From assembly GCA_013180625.2 (NCBI GenBank), contig SNVD02009731.1:248001-312000 (forward strand): a stretch of 64,000 nucleotides of DNA, given 5' to 3'. How positions within the stretch are numbered: position 1 is the first letter of the stretch; every line of letters starts with the position of its first letter. Below the pieces are notes generated by a model. The model was not told the DNA's origin. It saw only the letters and a list, made by a program, of their open reading frames with translations, and did not search any database. Positions 1-12,620 of this stretch are shown one piece after another. This DNA comes from Boswellia sacra (lineage: Eukaryota; Streptophyta; Magnoliopsida; Sapindales; Burseraceae). A program made the position numbers and the translations under genes.

Positions 1-3000
1 TGGTTGTTAGTTTAGATGAAATTAGAGTTGTTGCTGTCTTTTGTGTCATCATCGAACTCCAAAGTCCCAACAATTATGTCATTTAAATGATGTATTTTGA
101 CCGATCAGACATAGACTTACCATTAACATCAATTCAGCTTTGCCTTAAACTGTCATTGCACTTTTTCAACAACGTTGCGGAACGACAAGTCTCGGGAGAC
201 TAGTCGGCCTCCGGAGTGAGGTAGTTGGAACACGCATGGCTTCAGCTGCCGGAGAATAATTAGTAAGTGGGGCTATGGCCTCATCTGCTTTTTAAAGCTC
301 TTTAATAACAATGTCACCGATCGTGATGGCGTTGAATCAGTGAGCACATGAGAAAATACCCAAAAAATAATCATAAGAAGGTTGTTATGAATTTTAGATT
401 TTTATTTTTTATTTTTAATATATATATATATATATATAACTTAAGTAATTGTTGAATTGTTAAATAGGTATACTTGATAACTCAAGATCTTGTTCGATAG
501 TTGTGAGAAAATCAAGGGAGTGATAAGTAAGTTATAACCTAATAAGATTGCCGATTTGAACAAGCTTACTTAACAAATTGACACCATACATAGTTATCAA
601 ATATTGCCGCAAAATGAAATAAACCTAGAGTATCTTCACATGTTATTGTGTTTGAGCAACTCTTAGACAATAGTTTGACACGTCAATAACTTTTTGCATT
701 TCCCCAGTATTGCAAAACATCCTAAAATTTATATAGCCAAACATATTTGAGAAAACAAAATGATGCGTATGATTAACTGAACAATGCATTTGACGGAAAT
801 ATTGTATCTTTGTGTTAGTGGTGGTGGGTACAGCTGGCTTTGTCACACTTGGAGACCTAAATGGTAAGTACCTTTTGTGCCGTGTCTCGGCACCTTTAGC
901 CCATCTCTACCATTTGATGACATGCTATCTCATGCCATGCCAATGATGTCCTATTTGACATGGGGTTGTTCGGAGATAATTCTATAAATGCAACGATACA
1001 AGTTACGTTTGTTTGGATCTTGTTCGCAAATGCATAAAAATACAGGCGTCGACTCATTATTAGATGGATTATAAATTATGGAGTCACGGACAAAGCAAAG
1101 ATGGTGTCGGTATTATTTATTTATTTTATGTGATGTCACTGTACGATTATCAAATGCACGTGAGTGACATTATTTATTGACTAGTTGATTTGACTCCAAA
1201 TTGAAATGTAAACCACTTCCAAAATAAATTAAAACTTTATTGCATATTTTCTCAAACATAATTTTACTTTTTAGACGAGTTGGTAGCATTGCTCAATGTT
1301 CAAAGTTGGTAAAGTTTAGTTTCACACTCCGAAGATTTGACAGTATTGACGGCAAGAAAATGAGACCCGTGGGAGAAGTTATGGTACAGTATTATATCAT
1401 TGTAATAATTATATTAAATATATATAGAAATTATAATAAATATATAAAAATCGTATTCATTTATTTATTATTTTTATATATTTAACATATTTACTATTTT
1501 TATATATTTATTATAATTTTTATATATTTAACATAGGTAATGTACCAATGCTGTAAGCGGAACTCGAGACTTGTATTACAACCGTTTAAAGTTGAAACAA
1601 TGGATGTGGCTACTGTCAGCCACTGGGGCGGGTTTGGTAGCATTAAATGACTTTACTGTATTTGACACAAGTTTTGAGATGTAGTAGATGGCGTAAGGAT
1701 GCATATCATATAATAAAAGGATGCTATTGCTAAAGTTAATCTGTCCACATCAACCTATTAAGGCGGGATAAGGAGCTGACCAACTGCTAAAGTTTTGTTA
1801 TTTTTTTTTAATATCAAATTTTATTAAAATAATAAATTTAAAGTTTTATTTATTATTAAAATATAAAAAAGTTATATAAAAATAGAATTGAGTTTAATTT
1901 TACAATATTAATGATATAAAATTAATAATAATACAATATTTAAATAATCAATTATAAATAAAAATAAAATTATTATCTATTATAAATTCAATATTTATTT
2001 ATATTTATTTAAAATAATCCAAGTGAAATTTGAGCATCATATTATATTTATATTTAATCAGTTTTATATCAAATATAATATAGTATTATCAGCTTTTTTG
2101 TTTTAACTTCTTCAAATAAAGCTTGTAGAAGTAAATCTTATTAGAGTAGAGCTTTTATAAATAGGGTTTTTATTAAAAAGATATTGTTTTATTAGTTATT
2201 TGATAGAGCAAATATAAAAGTATTTATTATAATTAAATTATCAAAAAATAGCTTTATTAAGAAGAAAAGAATTAGGTAAAATTTTAAAATAAATAAATGA
2301 TATCTTTGCTATTTCATAATTAAAAAAAAACTCAAAAAGAGCTATTTGAAAAAGCCTCAAATTTGATTTTCTCCTTATAAACATAAAATAGTTTTTTTAA
2401 TTAGCTGTAAACTCTTCTTAAATGTAACCAAACAACACAAATAAAAAATTTAAAAGAATTTTTGATATTAAAAAAAACTATTTTTACCCCTAAATAAAGG
2501 AAACAGATGTATACTATTCAATTCCATCATATGTAATTCAAAATATTTTAATGCGGTCTTTGGCGCATGCACCTCATATGTGAGCGACAGTTATCATGTT
2601 TAGTTAACGCTGCCCAAGATTTTTGTGACAATAGTTACTACTGTACTGGCTCTTATTTATTAGGGAAAAAAATTATAATTAACTTTGGTCCATTAGTTTA
2701 TTAATTCTAAATTGAAGCACAAATGATATATCCTTTTCTAAATGCCTACTTAATTCTCAAATTGATTTGTTAATTTACACCAATTTTTAGTGTAATTAAG
2801 ACTCAGAGTTTAAAGTGTACTTAAAAAATCAGGACTTTAATTAGAGTATGGCACGTATTTCCGGGTACTAGTTAATTACTTATTATTTATTGGGTAAATG
2901 ACAACATCCTTCTTTAAAGTTTTGTCAAATATTTTTTTAGTTATCTCTAAGATAAACAAAATATGAAAAAAAATCCTATAAATTTTTATTTTAGTCTTTA

Positions 3001-3158
3001 ATTTCAATTTTAGTATTATTTATCCAAAAATAAACTAGAGATTTGAATTAAAAAGGCAATTAATTATCCCATTAACCTTGTTATATTTAATAGGATTTTA
3101 CGAGTTGGTTGGTGAAATGGAAATTTGGGTAATGAGAGTACTATATAGAGTTTTACAA
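1..3158. other. AT-rich intergenic DNA, no gene recognised
   Basis: No open frame here looks like a plant protein; the longest (about 80 codons) are low complexity and lack any motif I recognise. Positions 419-438 are a TA microsatellite. About 1.44-1.54 kb has short imperfect repeats of an A/T-only unit. About 2.09-2.48 kb is a copy of an AT-rich repeat family described separately. The first 350 bases are less AT-rich and might be the edge of something outside the window, but I cannot identify it. Confidence 0.6.
2095..2480. repeat. AT-rich MITE-like repeat, copy 1 of 3
   Basis: This stretch resembles the reverse complement of about 12.06-12.18 kb: both have an AGTAGAGCTT-like start, then GTTTTTATTAAAAAG, then a TTATAATTAAATTAT block in the same order. 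A third copy lies near 8.75-9.14 kb. Shared order of blocks, A/T richness and small size suggest a non-autonomous DNA transposon family. I could not fix exact ends or a target duplication, so the limits are approximate. Confidence 0.4.
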
Positions 3159-3669
3159 GGGTGACAATTCGTATCGTGTCATGTCACTCATTTAATTATT
3201 CGTGTCAAGACATAAAACATAGATCCGACATAGTTATTAAACGTGTTACCTACGTGTTGTAATCGTGTCATATTTAATTCACATAATTTACTTAATTATT
3301 TAACCTAATTATGCATAATATATTGTATTCTATATATTTATATCAATTAAAATTATTTTTTAATATAAACCATTGTTGGTATAAAATATTATTAAAATCA
3401 TTATAATTTATTATTTTATAAATTAATTAATTTATTTTATAATATAAAATTTTTAGTTTTATAATATATATATTGTAAGTAGTTAATAATTTATATCATT
3501 AAATGAGTGTACATATTAAACATAGACAAAATATGTTTAACTATTCGTGTCATTAAACGGGTTAGCGTGTTGAACCCCCCAACACGAATCCGACACATTT
3601 ATTAATCGTGTATCATATTCGTATCGCATTCATGTTGTGTTCGTGTGTCATGACCCAAATTGTCACCCC
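3159..3669 (+). mobile_element. hAT-like MITE (family A, copy 1)
   Basis: The element runs from GGGTGACAATT to AATTGTCACCCC, so its ends are inverted repeats. Both subterminal regions carry repeated CGTGTC / GACACG motifs around a very AT-rich core. The flanks ttttacaa (3151-3158) and ttttgcaa (3670-3677) look like an 8-bp target duplication with one mismatch, the size expected of hAT elements. A second copy of nearly the same length (514 bp) sits in reverse orientation at 56796-57309. It has no coding capacity. Many CG sites kept in the other copy read TG or CA here, which fits decay of methylated cytosines. The ends may be off by a few bases. Confidence 0.75.
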
Positions 3670-3677
3670 TTTTGCAA

Positions 3678-4860
3678 GTGAAAATATCGGCGTAGATGTT
3701 AAAAGACGATTAAGCCCATAAAAACTCTGGGCGGGGCCCTGATCACAGATCACAGTGGGTGGACCAAGATGTTGCGGCTCACTGACCAACCCATCAGCTA
3801 AACATATGACAAATCATGAAATTTCGGGGTAGTTTCCCTCTGGGACCCCCGCCCACTCCACTGCGGATCCCTCTCTTTCTCTTATCTCATGCAAATCAAG
3901 GTATCATATAATTCGTCCCTACACAAGACCTGCATGATGTCTATATTATATATATCAATGAAAAAATTTTCCAATTAGCACAGTTAATTGATTAAATTTA
4001 TTTAGAAAATTATTAAGCGAGAAATGAAAATTTAATTATCATAATAATTTTTAAGTTATTGATTTTATTATATGATCCATCTATTATCACAGGACAAGTT
4101 AATAGTTAATAGTTAATACTATCGTTATAATAGAATAACTTTAAGTTTTTGAATAAGATAGTTATTTAATACGATGTCAGATTAATACGATGATTATTTA
4201 ACATATTAAATGTAGATGTGGGCGGTTGTTATGGAAGTCTAATCTCTGTTTTTGTAACTTAGGTTTTTTTGGATGAAATGATAACTTAATATCAACTCAA
4301 CATTTAATAACTTGAAAAAGCAAGACTAGGTAGAGTTAATAAATTTTTAGGAAATGCTTGTTTGTTTATTTATTAGTTATTTTGAGAAGGACGATGTTAT
4401 ATATATAAAGTTTGTAATTAAAATTTTATATTGAAAATATTTTGTTAATATATGAAAATAGAATAAAAAATTAAAATAACAAATATTAAAGGATTTTAAC
4501 GTAATTAACATTGAATATTTGATCATGTCTCATCAAGTTTTGTTAGAAAAATTGTCAGGATAATATAAGTTTTTCAGATAAAGGTACATAAATGTCTATT
4601 TTCTCCTTGATAAACGGTCTTCCACTGTATATGTTTAATAATTAATATTTTTCCTGAACTTTAAGCACGCTTAAGATTTAATAAGCCTTTAATCTTCTCT
4701 CTCTGGTAGTTGTCTAAACGTGATTATAGAAACTTTTGTTTTAATTTAATATCTCTACTTTTGATTTCAGATATCAATTCTCCATTATCAACTGCTCATT
4801 TGGAAGCTGACGATGATACACTGTTAAAAAAAAAAAAAAAAAGAAAAAAGGTGACACACA
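3678..4860. other. Intergenic, nothing recognised
   Basis: This is AT-rich sequence with no plausible coding region, RNA gene or repeat boundary that I can see, apart from a short A-run near 4826-4845. Confidence 0.6.
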
Positions 4861-6030
4861 CCAGCACGTGTCTTTTCAGTCGTTAGTAATATTACCAAAT
4901 ACCCAGAAGAAATCTTCCCATTCACAAAAGAGCTCCTTAATTAATCACTGTCCAAACGCTTTCACTGATGTTAAAGCCAACAAATTTGTACCATTTTCAT
5001 CGGTGCGCAACCGAAGAACCGAAAACAAATTAGAGTCTCTCCCACTCTCTCTCTGGACACAAGTTTCTGCTCCAGAGAAGCTCTCATGGGGCTGCACATG
5101 GTGGCTTTGGCCAAGCTCAACCTCCTGTCACACTCTCGTAGCATAAATCCAATACTTGCCAGCATGGTCTGCCCTTTTATGCTGAAGCTCTCCTTCAGTG
5201 TCAAGCTCGTTCGCCACACTTATATCGACATGCTCCATGCATGTAGGCTCTTCGTGTTCCAATTGAATCGGATTGCTTTTGACACTGAGCCAACAGCGCC
5301 CGGTAATAGCTCCAGATGGGAACGGGCTCTGCGGCTTATCAGCCAGACGATAGCGCAAGCAACAACATCATCACCCTCACAATCTGATGAAGATAACTTC
5401 CATACCCTCACTGTGCTTTCGCTTTAAAAAGCATTTCTTTGCGCTTGTTAATGAGGTGAGGAAATTTCAATTATAATTACTTTTCTACTATGTATATCAA
5501 ATGTTATACTATTATTCTTTGTGAGCAATTGTATCCAAGAAGATCCGCGTTTTTCGATCTTCATAAATCATTGCACCTTATGGCATTTATGTAGATTTCT
5601 CCATTTGTTTTTCCCGTTGTCGTAGGCCAATTACGCAATACTGCAAGTGACCGATCGATCGATTTGTTAGCCTTGTCTGAGCATATAGAATTCTAATATC
5701 TAGTTTAATTACCCTTAATTTATATCAAGTACTCTAGATTAATATTTGTGAGAGTGGAACGAATATTTATGGGTATAAAAATGAAGTACTCGATAAGCTG
5801 TTCTGGGCATCAGATCCCTGATTGGCAATTGCTTAATCCAAAGGGAAATTTTTGGCGTTGGGAAATTAAGTACAACAGTTGTAGGACGTGGCTGCATTTG
5901 GAGATGCGTGCAGGATACTGTGACTTTGAAAGTGAAGATTTAATTATTGTAGGTCCATCTGGGGCAGAAGAAAGGGACAAAGGAAAGGTTTTATCCGGGG
6001 ATGGTGATACATGCAGAGACTGAAAATTGG
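4861..6030 (+). other. Unassigned, less AT-rich region with short open frames
   Basis: A G-box-like CACGTG lies at about 4865-4870. A 113-codon frame runs 5086-5427 and a 91-codon frame 5748-6023. Both strands are open across 4.97-5.4 kb, which weakens the coding case. Neither product matches a family I know, no splice structure joins them convincingly, and the second has no domain I recognise. They could be a lineage-specific small gene, a non-coding transcript or a gene relic. Confidence 0.2.
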
Positions 6031-8739
6031 CGTCTGTATATGAACGGCATCGACAAAGATATTTAACTACATGGCACGAGAAAAGCCTCTAGATAATTCC
6101 CATCCCAAAACCCCAACTAGATAACACGAGAAAAGCCTCCCCCACCCCCCACCACGAAGAAATAAAAAATCTGGCGTTATATACATATAGCAGTATTTTG
6201 TCTTCAATTTTCTACCGATCATCGAATTATCTATATCTACGATGACTTTTGGATGATATTTATTCAACGCAACTACGAAGCATTTATTGTTATGAAATCA
6301 AGACCAATAATAAAAAAATAAAAATAATAAAACAATAATAACGTAATATTTTAAGTAATAAACTTTAAAATTAGAAAAAAATCACGAATTGTCAGAAATA
6401 ATATCTTATTATATAAAAAATTAGATAATATTTTACTATATAAATAATTTTTACAATCATATTGACTATAAATTCACTTACTCCAATAAGCCTTCTTAAA
6501 GATCCATAGTACACCCTCTCTTATCACTTAATACACTCTCTCTTACCAAGTTTTCTCGCCCATTAACACTTACAAAATGATTTTTAACAGCCTCACTAAA
6601 TAAGCTTTATATAAAACTAAACTATGAGATGTTTCAAGTGATATTGCACATGTAACTAAAGAATATGATTCTTTATATGGGTTTTTAACTCTTAATCTTT
6701 ACTTTTTCCTTTTCATGATAGAAATCTTCTTAAAATATAATTAGTCTTCTTAATCTATTTGAAGTAGATTTCTCCTATTTTTAACAGTATTTTTTATTTT
6801 TTAATTTAACTGAAACTCTCATAATATAATATTTTATCCTTATCAAGATTTAAGGGATGTCTTTTAGGAATTTTAAGAATTTCCTTTTAGTTAGTCGATA
6901 TCTTAATATTGATGGGAACAACTAATGATAAATCTCTGTTAGTTTTAGAGTCCCGGCTTCGTACCACAACTAATGATAAATCTGTGTTAGTTAATTGAAT
7001 GCTAAAATTAGTCAATATTGATTGATATTGACTCGAATTAAACCACAAAAAAATGTATACAGATTTGACAGGATTGTCGAGACGTCTTAGTAATATACTA
7101 ATTTTAGCATTCAATTACTTTGTCAAAATTTGCGATAAAGATGCACTTAATTATAATCACTTTTTTACCAGATACAATAAAACTTTGATTTGAGAATGCA
7201 TATAAATATAATAAACCATATAGTATATAAATAAGCTAGCCAGTCAAAGATCGCATAGCAGATTTTCTTGTAATAATGGAATAGAATAGTGATGACTTTG
7301 CTCACATATAAATATATATTATATATATATATATATGTGGAACAGTCACTTTTAAAAAGAAAGACCAAGAGAACCCAATTAATTTTTGTGATCTGACTTG
7401 TTTATGATTAAATTCTGTGGTTTATCTTTTGATTTCTGCGGAAAGAACATTCAAAATATGGAACTTTAGGGGTCCTGCAGCTTTCAGAATCAATGCTTTC
7501 GTGCTGCTGAAGTGAAAAATCCCATGCAATTTAATCTTTTTCCAAAAAAAATGTCTCAGCAATTAAAGAGAGGAAAAGAAATCAGTTGAGCCTGCGTTAT
7601 TAGTTAAATTTTTATTCTATCCACTGGCAACGCACAGAAGAATATTTGCTAGCACCATCAAATGCCACAATATTGATGTGTTAAATTTGATGCCAAATTC
7701 GACATGCATGTCTTTTTTTTTTTAACTAGGTGTAACGTGTGAGCATCACAGTTAAGGTTTGAGATTTCAGTGTCACTGAGGATATATTAATCAACTAGTA
7801 CTTGGAAAATGAGATACACCATACTGCTACCAAGTTTATATGATGCCAAATAGGTTATGTCTAGTTATATATATAAAAATCAATGCTTTCTCCTCCAAGT
7901 GAACTGGTGGAGCACAATATGTATTTTAAGAAAGTCGAAAGCATATATAGAAGATGAATGAACAAGTTTCACAATCTCTTATCTCTCCCAATAAGTTAAA
8001 TTTCTGATCATGAAGAAACATTTTTAGTATATATTCAGGTTACGCTGCAAGTGCAATTAATTTACATTTATGCAAAGCAATGCCTTTCCTCTCATCTACC
8101 AGTGTGTCCCATGTCTGGAATATAGTATGTTAAAAAAAAAAATGTGTAAATAACCTTCAGCTTGGAAGTACATATTTTCATAGATTTCTTCGCGACAAAA
8201 TCAGTGGACTTTAATAAAATTCTGAGAAAGGTAGCAAGATGACAACACACTTTCTGGAGAATTTGGGCTTCAGTGTGCAGCCCATTTAACAACTCTGAAT
8301 TGAAATCCAGCACCTACTGCTCATGCACCCCTCCGACTCTCCAGCCCACCCAATTTATTCCTTTATATAATTTGGAAGGGCTGAAAGTTTGAACTTGGAG
8401 AGGAGCCGATTTCTTCTTCGTTGAGCGTGAGCATAGGCTGAAGAAGTCAAGTCAAGACAAGTTAATGGATCCAACGTTGACCAATTAGCCCGAACCAGCC
8501 ACCATTAGTCCACGCAGCAAGTCTAGGCTTTCGCTGCTAAGCAATGGAGGAGACACACAATATACCTTTTAACTTTCCAGTTTCCGCGTACACGGAATGC
8601 GAGAACTACTCGTTTGACTCGTAACATTAACGTGAAAGATCCTCCGCAATGTCTGTTAGCACCTGCAATGAAATTGCCTTACGTTGCTGACTGTATCAGC
8701 ATTATCCTCATATCTTGTTAATTCTTTATTTATGGCCCG
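6031..8739. other. AT-rich intergenic DNA with a hairpin and microsatellite
   Basis: No gene is recognised. The region holds a perfect inverted repeat (6993-7012 with 7097-7116), two copies of an ACTAATGATAAATCT-type repeat about 48 bp apart (near 6.92 and 6.97 kb), and a TA microsatellite around 7308-7336. Confidence 0.55.
6993..7116. repeat. Perfect 20-bp inverted repeat with 84-bp spacer
   Basis: The arm at 6993-7012 is exactly complementary to 7097-7116. The transcript or single strand could form a stem-loop. This may be a small MITE relic; I see no target duplication. Confidence 0.6.
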
Positions 8740-9145
8740 TCTGTATAAGACTTTTTCAAGTTGAGTACTTTTTTTTTGAATCAAAGTAAATAAAAATAGA
8801 CTTTTTTACTAATAAGTTATCGATTGATTATTTGATTGAATTAATATATAAAATACTTATTAATATTAAATTATCAAATAGAGTTTCGAAAAAACAAAAT
8901 AACAAGTTAGATGTTTTAAAATATGATAAACATATTTTCAATATTTTATAATTTTAAAAAAACTTAAAAAACTCCTGCCTAAAGTTTTAATTTTAGACCT
9001 TTTTATATAAAATATTTTTTTAATTATTCATAAACTCGTTTAGATAACATCAAACGATGTGAAAAAAATTAAAAAGATTTTTAATATTTAAAAAACGCGC
9101 TTTTGATTAAAAGTAAAATCCAAACAAAACCCGTGCTAATAAAAA
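8740..9145. repeat. AT-rich MITE-like repeat, copy 2 of 3
   Basis: It shares the ordered blocks seen at about 2.1-2.48 kb and 11.8-12.2 kb, including a TTATCGATTGATTATTTGAT-like stretch followed by AATATTAAATTATCAAATAGAG and, near the right end, a TCCAAACAAAAC-like motif. Ends and target site are not resolved. Confidence 0.4.
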
Positions 9146-10807
9146 ATAAAATGTCTTGTTAAAAAAATGTTAAAGGGTTTTCTTCAATTAGCAATAATGC
9201 ACTCGACTGTGCATGCTATGTTCAATTTTGGAATTTTTTCAAAGTGGAACGTTAAGGTCAATATCTTCACGAGCTGTTTTCAACGTTCCCATTGCTGCAG
9301 TAAGTTAGATATTTTACCCCCACGTGATATCTACCATCCATTTTTCTTTTATTAACTTGTCAGTTGTCAGTTGTCACATCTTTAAATCTGTGTCATATGT
9401 ATATTAGTTTGTAATGGGATGGGGAGGCAACAACTCTTTCATATAAACCTCCTTCCAGTTACTTGTAAAAATGCATCAGTAGTGAGGCTCATTTACTTTC
9501 TCCCTGCTTTTTATTTATCTCGGATACTTCTATTTCTCTTCTTGTTTTTCTACTCCACACGGCCCCGCTTGGCTTTCATCTTTGAGTGACTCAATTGAAC
9601 ACATCAACATCTTTTTGATAATATTGTTATAATAAAGCTAAAGCCATTACTCATCACCCAGATATAGTTTCGGTATCTTGTACACTATACATAAAACCCA
9701 TCACAAATTATGGGACTTTTCTTCTGTATAGTATAATAAACTGATAGGGGATGTGTTTTCATTGTCAGAAAGGCATTATTTTCAAGTATAATAACAGGGA
9801 GAAGATTATTTCTGATGGTACGTTACACTCTATGACACTAAAGGTTTAAATCCAAAACATAATAGAAAAGAATACGTAGGTAGTGTTTGTTTGTTTATTT
9901 TAAGTTTTTATTTTTAAAATTTAAAATAAAGATGTGATAAATTTTAATAAAAATAATATATGATTGATATTAATTTAAATATATTAATAAATATATATTT
10001 TTAAAAAATATTTTTTAAATTAAAACAAATTAACCCATGTATTGAAAATGATGGGATTATATTTATGTATACCAACGGCAATCTTTTGGCATCTATATGT
10101 TTCCACCCTCTAAGAAACAACCATTTTTCAGAAGGAAACGACAATGAAAGCGAAAGGTGAGTGTTGGTTGGGCGTGTGAACATGTGCCTACCTGCCCATG
10201 TCACATGCGCAACTAGCCCTTTCAATGCTCACTAATGCAATGCTCACTAGTCCTAGTTTCGGGTACGATCAGTGTGCGGCTGGCTGCTGGCTGCTGGGAG
10301 TGGGAATGGGGTGCGATTAACTTCTATCTAAATGTTATAAACTAGGAATCCAAATGGTGGTCAAAGTAGAGAGTCATCCATAAACTATGATATCGGAGTT
10401 CGATTTATGCATGTGATAAAATAAATTAAAATATTATAAGAGCTTAATTTTATTTAAATATAGTCTATCAAAGACGAGATCGGATCATCGGAATCCCCTA
10501 GTTTCCTTTCATTTACAAAATACAGTTATCAAACAATACATACATTGAGCAATACAATGGAATTAAACCTATATTTTATATATGAGAGGAAATATTTTAA
10601 TATAAAATTTTAACACAATTTATTAACATAAATTTATAGCTATTAATTTTATCAAATCCAATAATTGAGATTGAAAGTTAACAAGATGTATTTAATGCTT
10701 TAAACTCATCAATGATCTCAATCACTGAATTTTATAGATCAATAATTAAAAATTTGTGTTTAATTTTATATTAAAAGTCTTATATTAAAATATCTTTTCT
10801 TTATATT

Positions 10808-10854
<47 letters not shown>

Positions 10855-11810
10855 GAATAGTTTCCAAATTTGCTATTTCAGTTATGAGAATGGCATGCAA
10901 TAGACAGGCGACTACGAGGAACACGTCCATAAGAGTCAATCATTCTGTAGAGTATGGTCAGGAGCTTTTAAGTTTATGCTAAACATGAATTATATAATCT
11001 TTAAGAGTGTAATAATATTGTATTTAAAAAATCTGTATATAAAGTTTGTACATAAAATTAATGTGATATCAAGTAAATAGAAAGATTAATATAAGTTGTT
11101 AATATAATAAATATTGATGAGTCATATAATATTGGATAAGCGATGTTATATTAACTTTATATTTAAATTTTATAAATATAGTATTAGGCATCTTTAAAGA
11201 TGTGATTCACATTTGAAACTGTGGATGTTCTAGTGGACTAGTAGGCACTAATTCATCCACCAGGCTTTTGTAATTTCTTCAATACGAAAATATCATACCG
11301 CGTCTTGTATTGACTGACTCACTTCGTCCTGCCAACTATGACTAATTGACCGATTCTTAAAAAGTAAAAATGGATAGACCGGCGAATATTGAGAATGCTT
11401 CAATAAGATCAATCTGCAAGTGGCTATGCCCAGAATCATTCAGCAAATTAACTATAACAAATATGGGTGATGAGGTCACCTTTTCATAAAAGTTGAATGT
11501 TGAACGTATGTTACACAACTAAACTAGAAGTTTTGTAAAGCAACGAAAGCTGGTTTACTTGTCTTTTCTTTCCGCATCATCCGTTCAAGATTTGTGGCTC
11601 ATCTGTGTCACGATAATTTATTAATATTCCACTTGGTTCTTTGTTTGAAAATTTCTCCCATACGAAGGGAATTTCCTTTGTCATTTTCCTCCCGTACTAA
11701 TAATATTAATAACACCGCAATTCTAGCAGATAAGAGTTAATTTTTAAAGGTAAAGTAGATACGATCAATATATACCTAATATGCCCTTAATAAGTATCGT
11801 ATACTTGGAG
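9146..11810. other. Intergenic, no gene recognised
   Basis: The stretch contains only short frames without recognisable domains. An AT dinucleotide microsatellite occupies about 10817-10849. Nothing else stands out. Confidence 0.55.
10817..10849. repeat. AT microsatellite
   Basis: About 16 near-perfect AT units directly visible. Confidence 0.9.
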
Positions 11811-11814
11811 TGCA

Positions 11815-12230
11815 ATTATTTGGACTTCTCTATTAAATAAAAGAACTTTTTTAATATCAAAATTTTTAAAATTTTTTTTTATGTAGTTTGGCTGTTATTT
11901 GAAATTTTTTTTGAATAATTAAAAAAGTTATTTACGTTTATTAGAAGAAGCCCAAATTTGAGGCTTTTGAAAAAAACTCGTTTTGAGTTTTTTTTTTAAG
12001 TTCTGAAATTTCAAATATACTCTCATTTAATTTTAAATATTTTACGTCATTTTTTTCTTATAACAAAACTCTATTCTAATAATTTAATTATAATAACAAA
12101 TGATTCTATATTTATTCAATTAAACAATCAACAACTTTTTAATAAAAACTTTACTTTAGAAGCTCTACTTCAAAAAGATCTACTTATTATCTTTACTCAT
12201 AGAAGCATAAACAAACGAGTCCTTAATAGG
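11815..12230. repeat. AT-rich MITE-like repeat, copy 3 of 3
   Basis: Read on the minus strand, it matches the 2.1-2.3 kb copy over AAGTAGAGCTT, GTTTTTATTAAAAAG and TTATAATTAAATTAT blocks in the same order. The middle contains a self-complementary segment (GCCCAAATTTGAGGC near 11.95 kb). It is probably a decayed non-autonomous DNA transposon. Confidence 0.4.
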
Positions 12231-12620
12231 TTAATCTCGTTAATTATTTTTTAATTTACTACGAGGATAACTGTTTTTTTATATTTAAATAATCAATATC
12301 ATATTAAAGAATTAATATTATATTTATAAATTTAAGCTTTTAATAAAAGTGGCAAACTTAATCTGGTAAGACTGTTGTAATATGTGAGACGTTGTAAGAG
12401 CATAGACTCTTATAAGTCCATATTTATAAACTTAAAATTTTTGAAAAGTAGCAAATTTAACATATCATCTTTAACATATTTTAAAACCATCTAAGATATC
12501 GTTATTAATGAATTTTATCAAATTATTTATTAACAAAAAAAGTGACGAGACTTTTAAAGATATTGTCTTTATAGTTTTTTTTAACATTAATAAGATAATT
12601 AATAATTTTCTAAAAACTCG

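Noticed and set aside
10817..10849. Repeat spacing suggestive of a CRISPR array or satellite
   Set aside because: It is a simple AT microsatellite; no array with unique spacers is present anywhere in the window.
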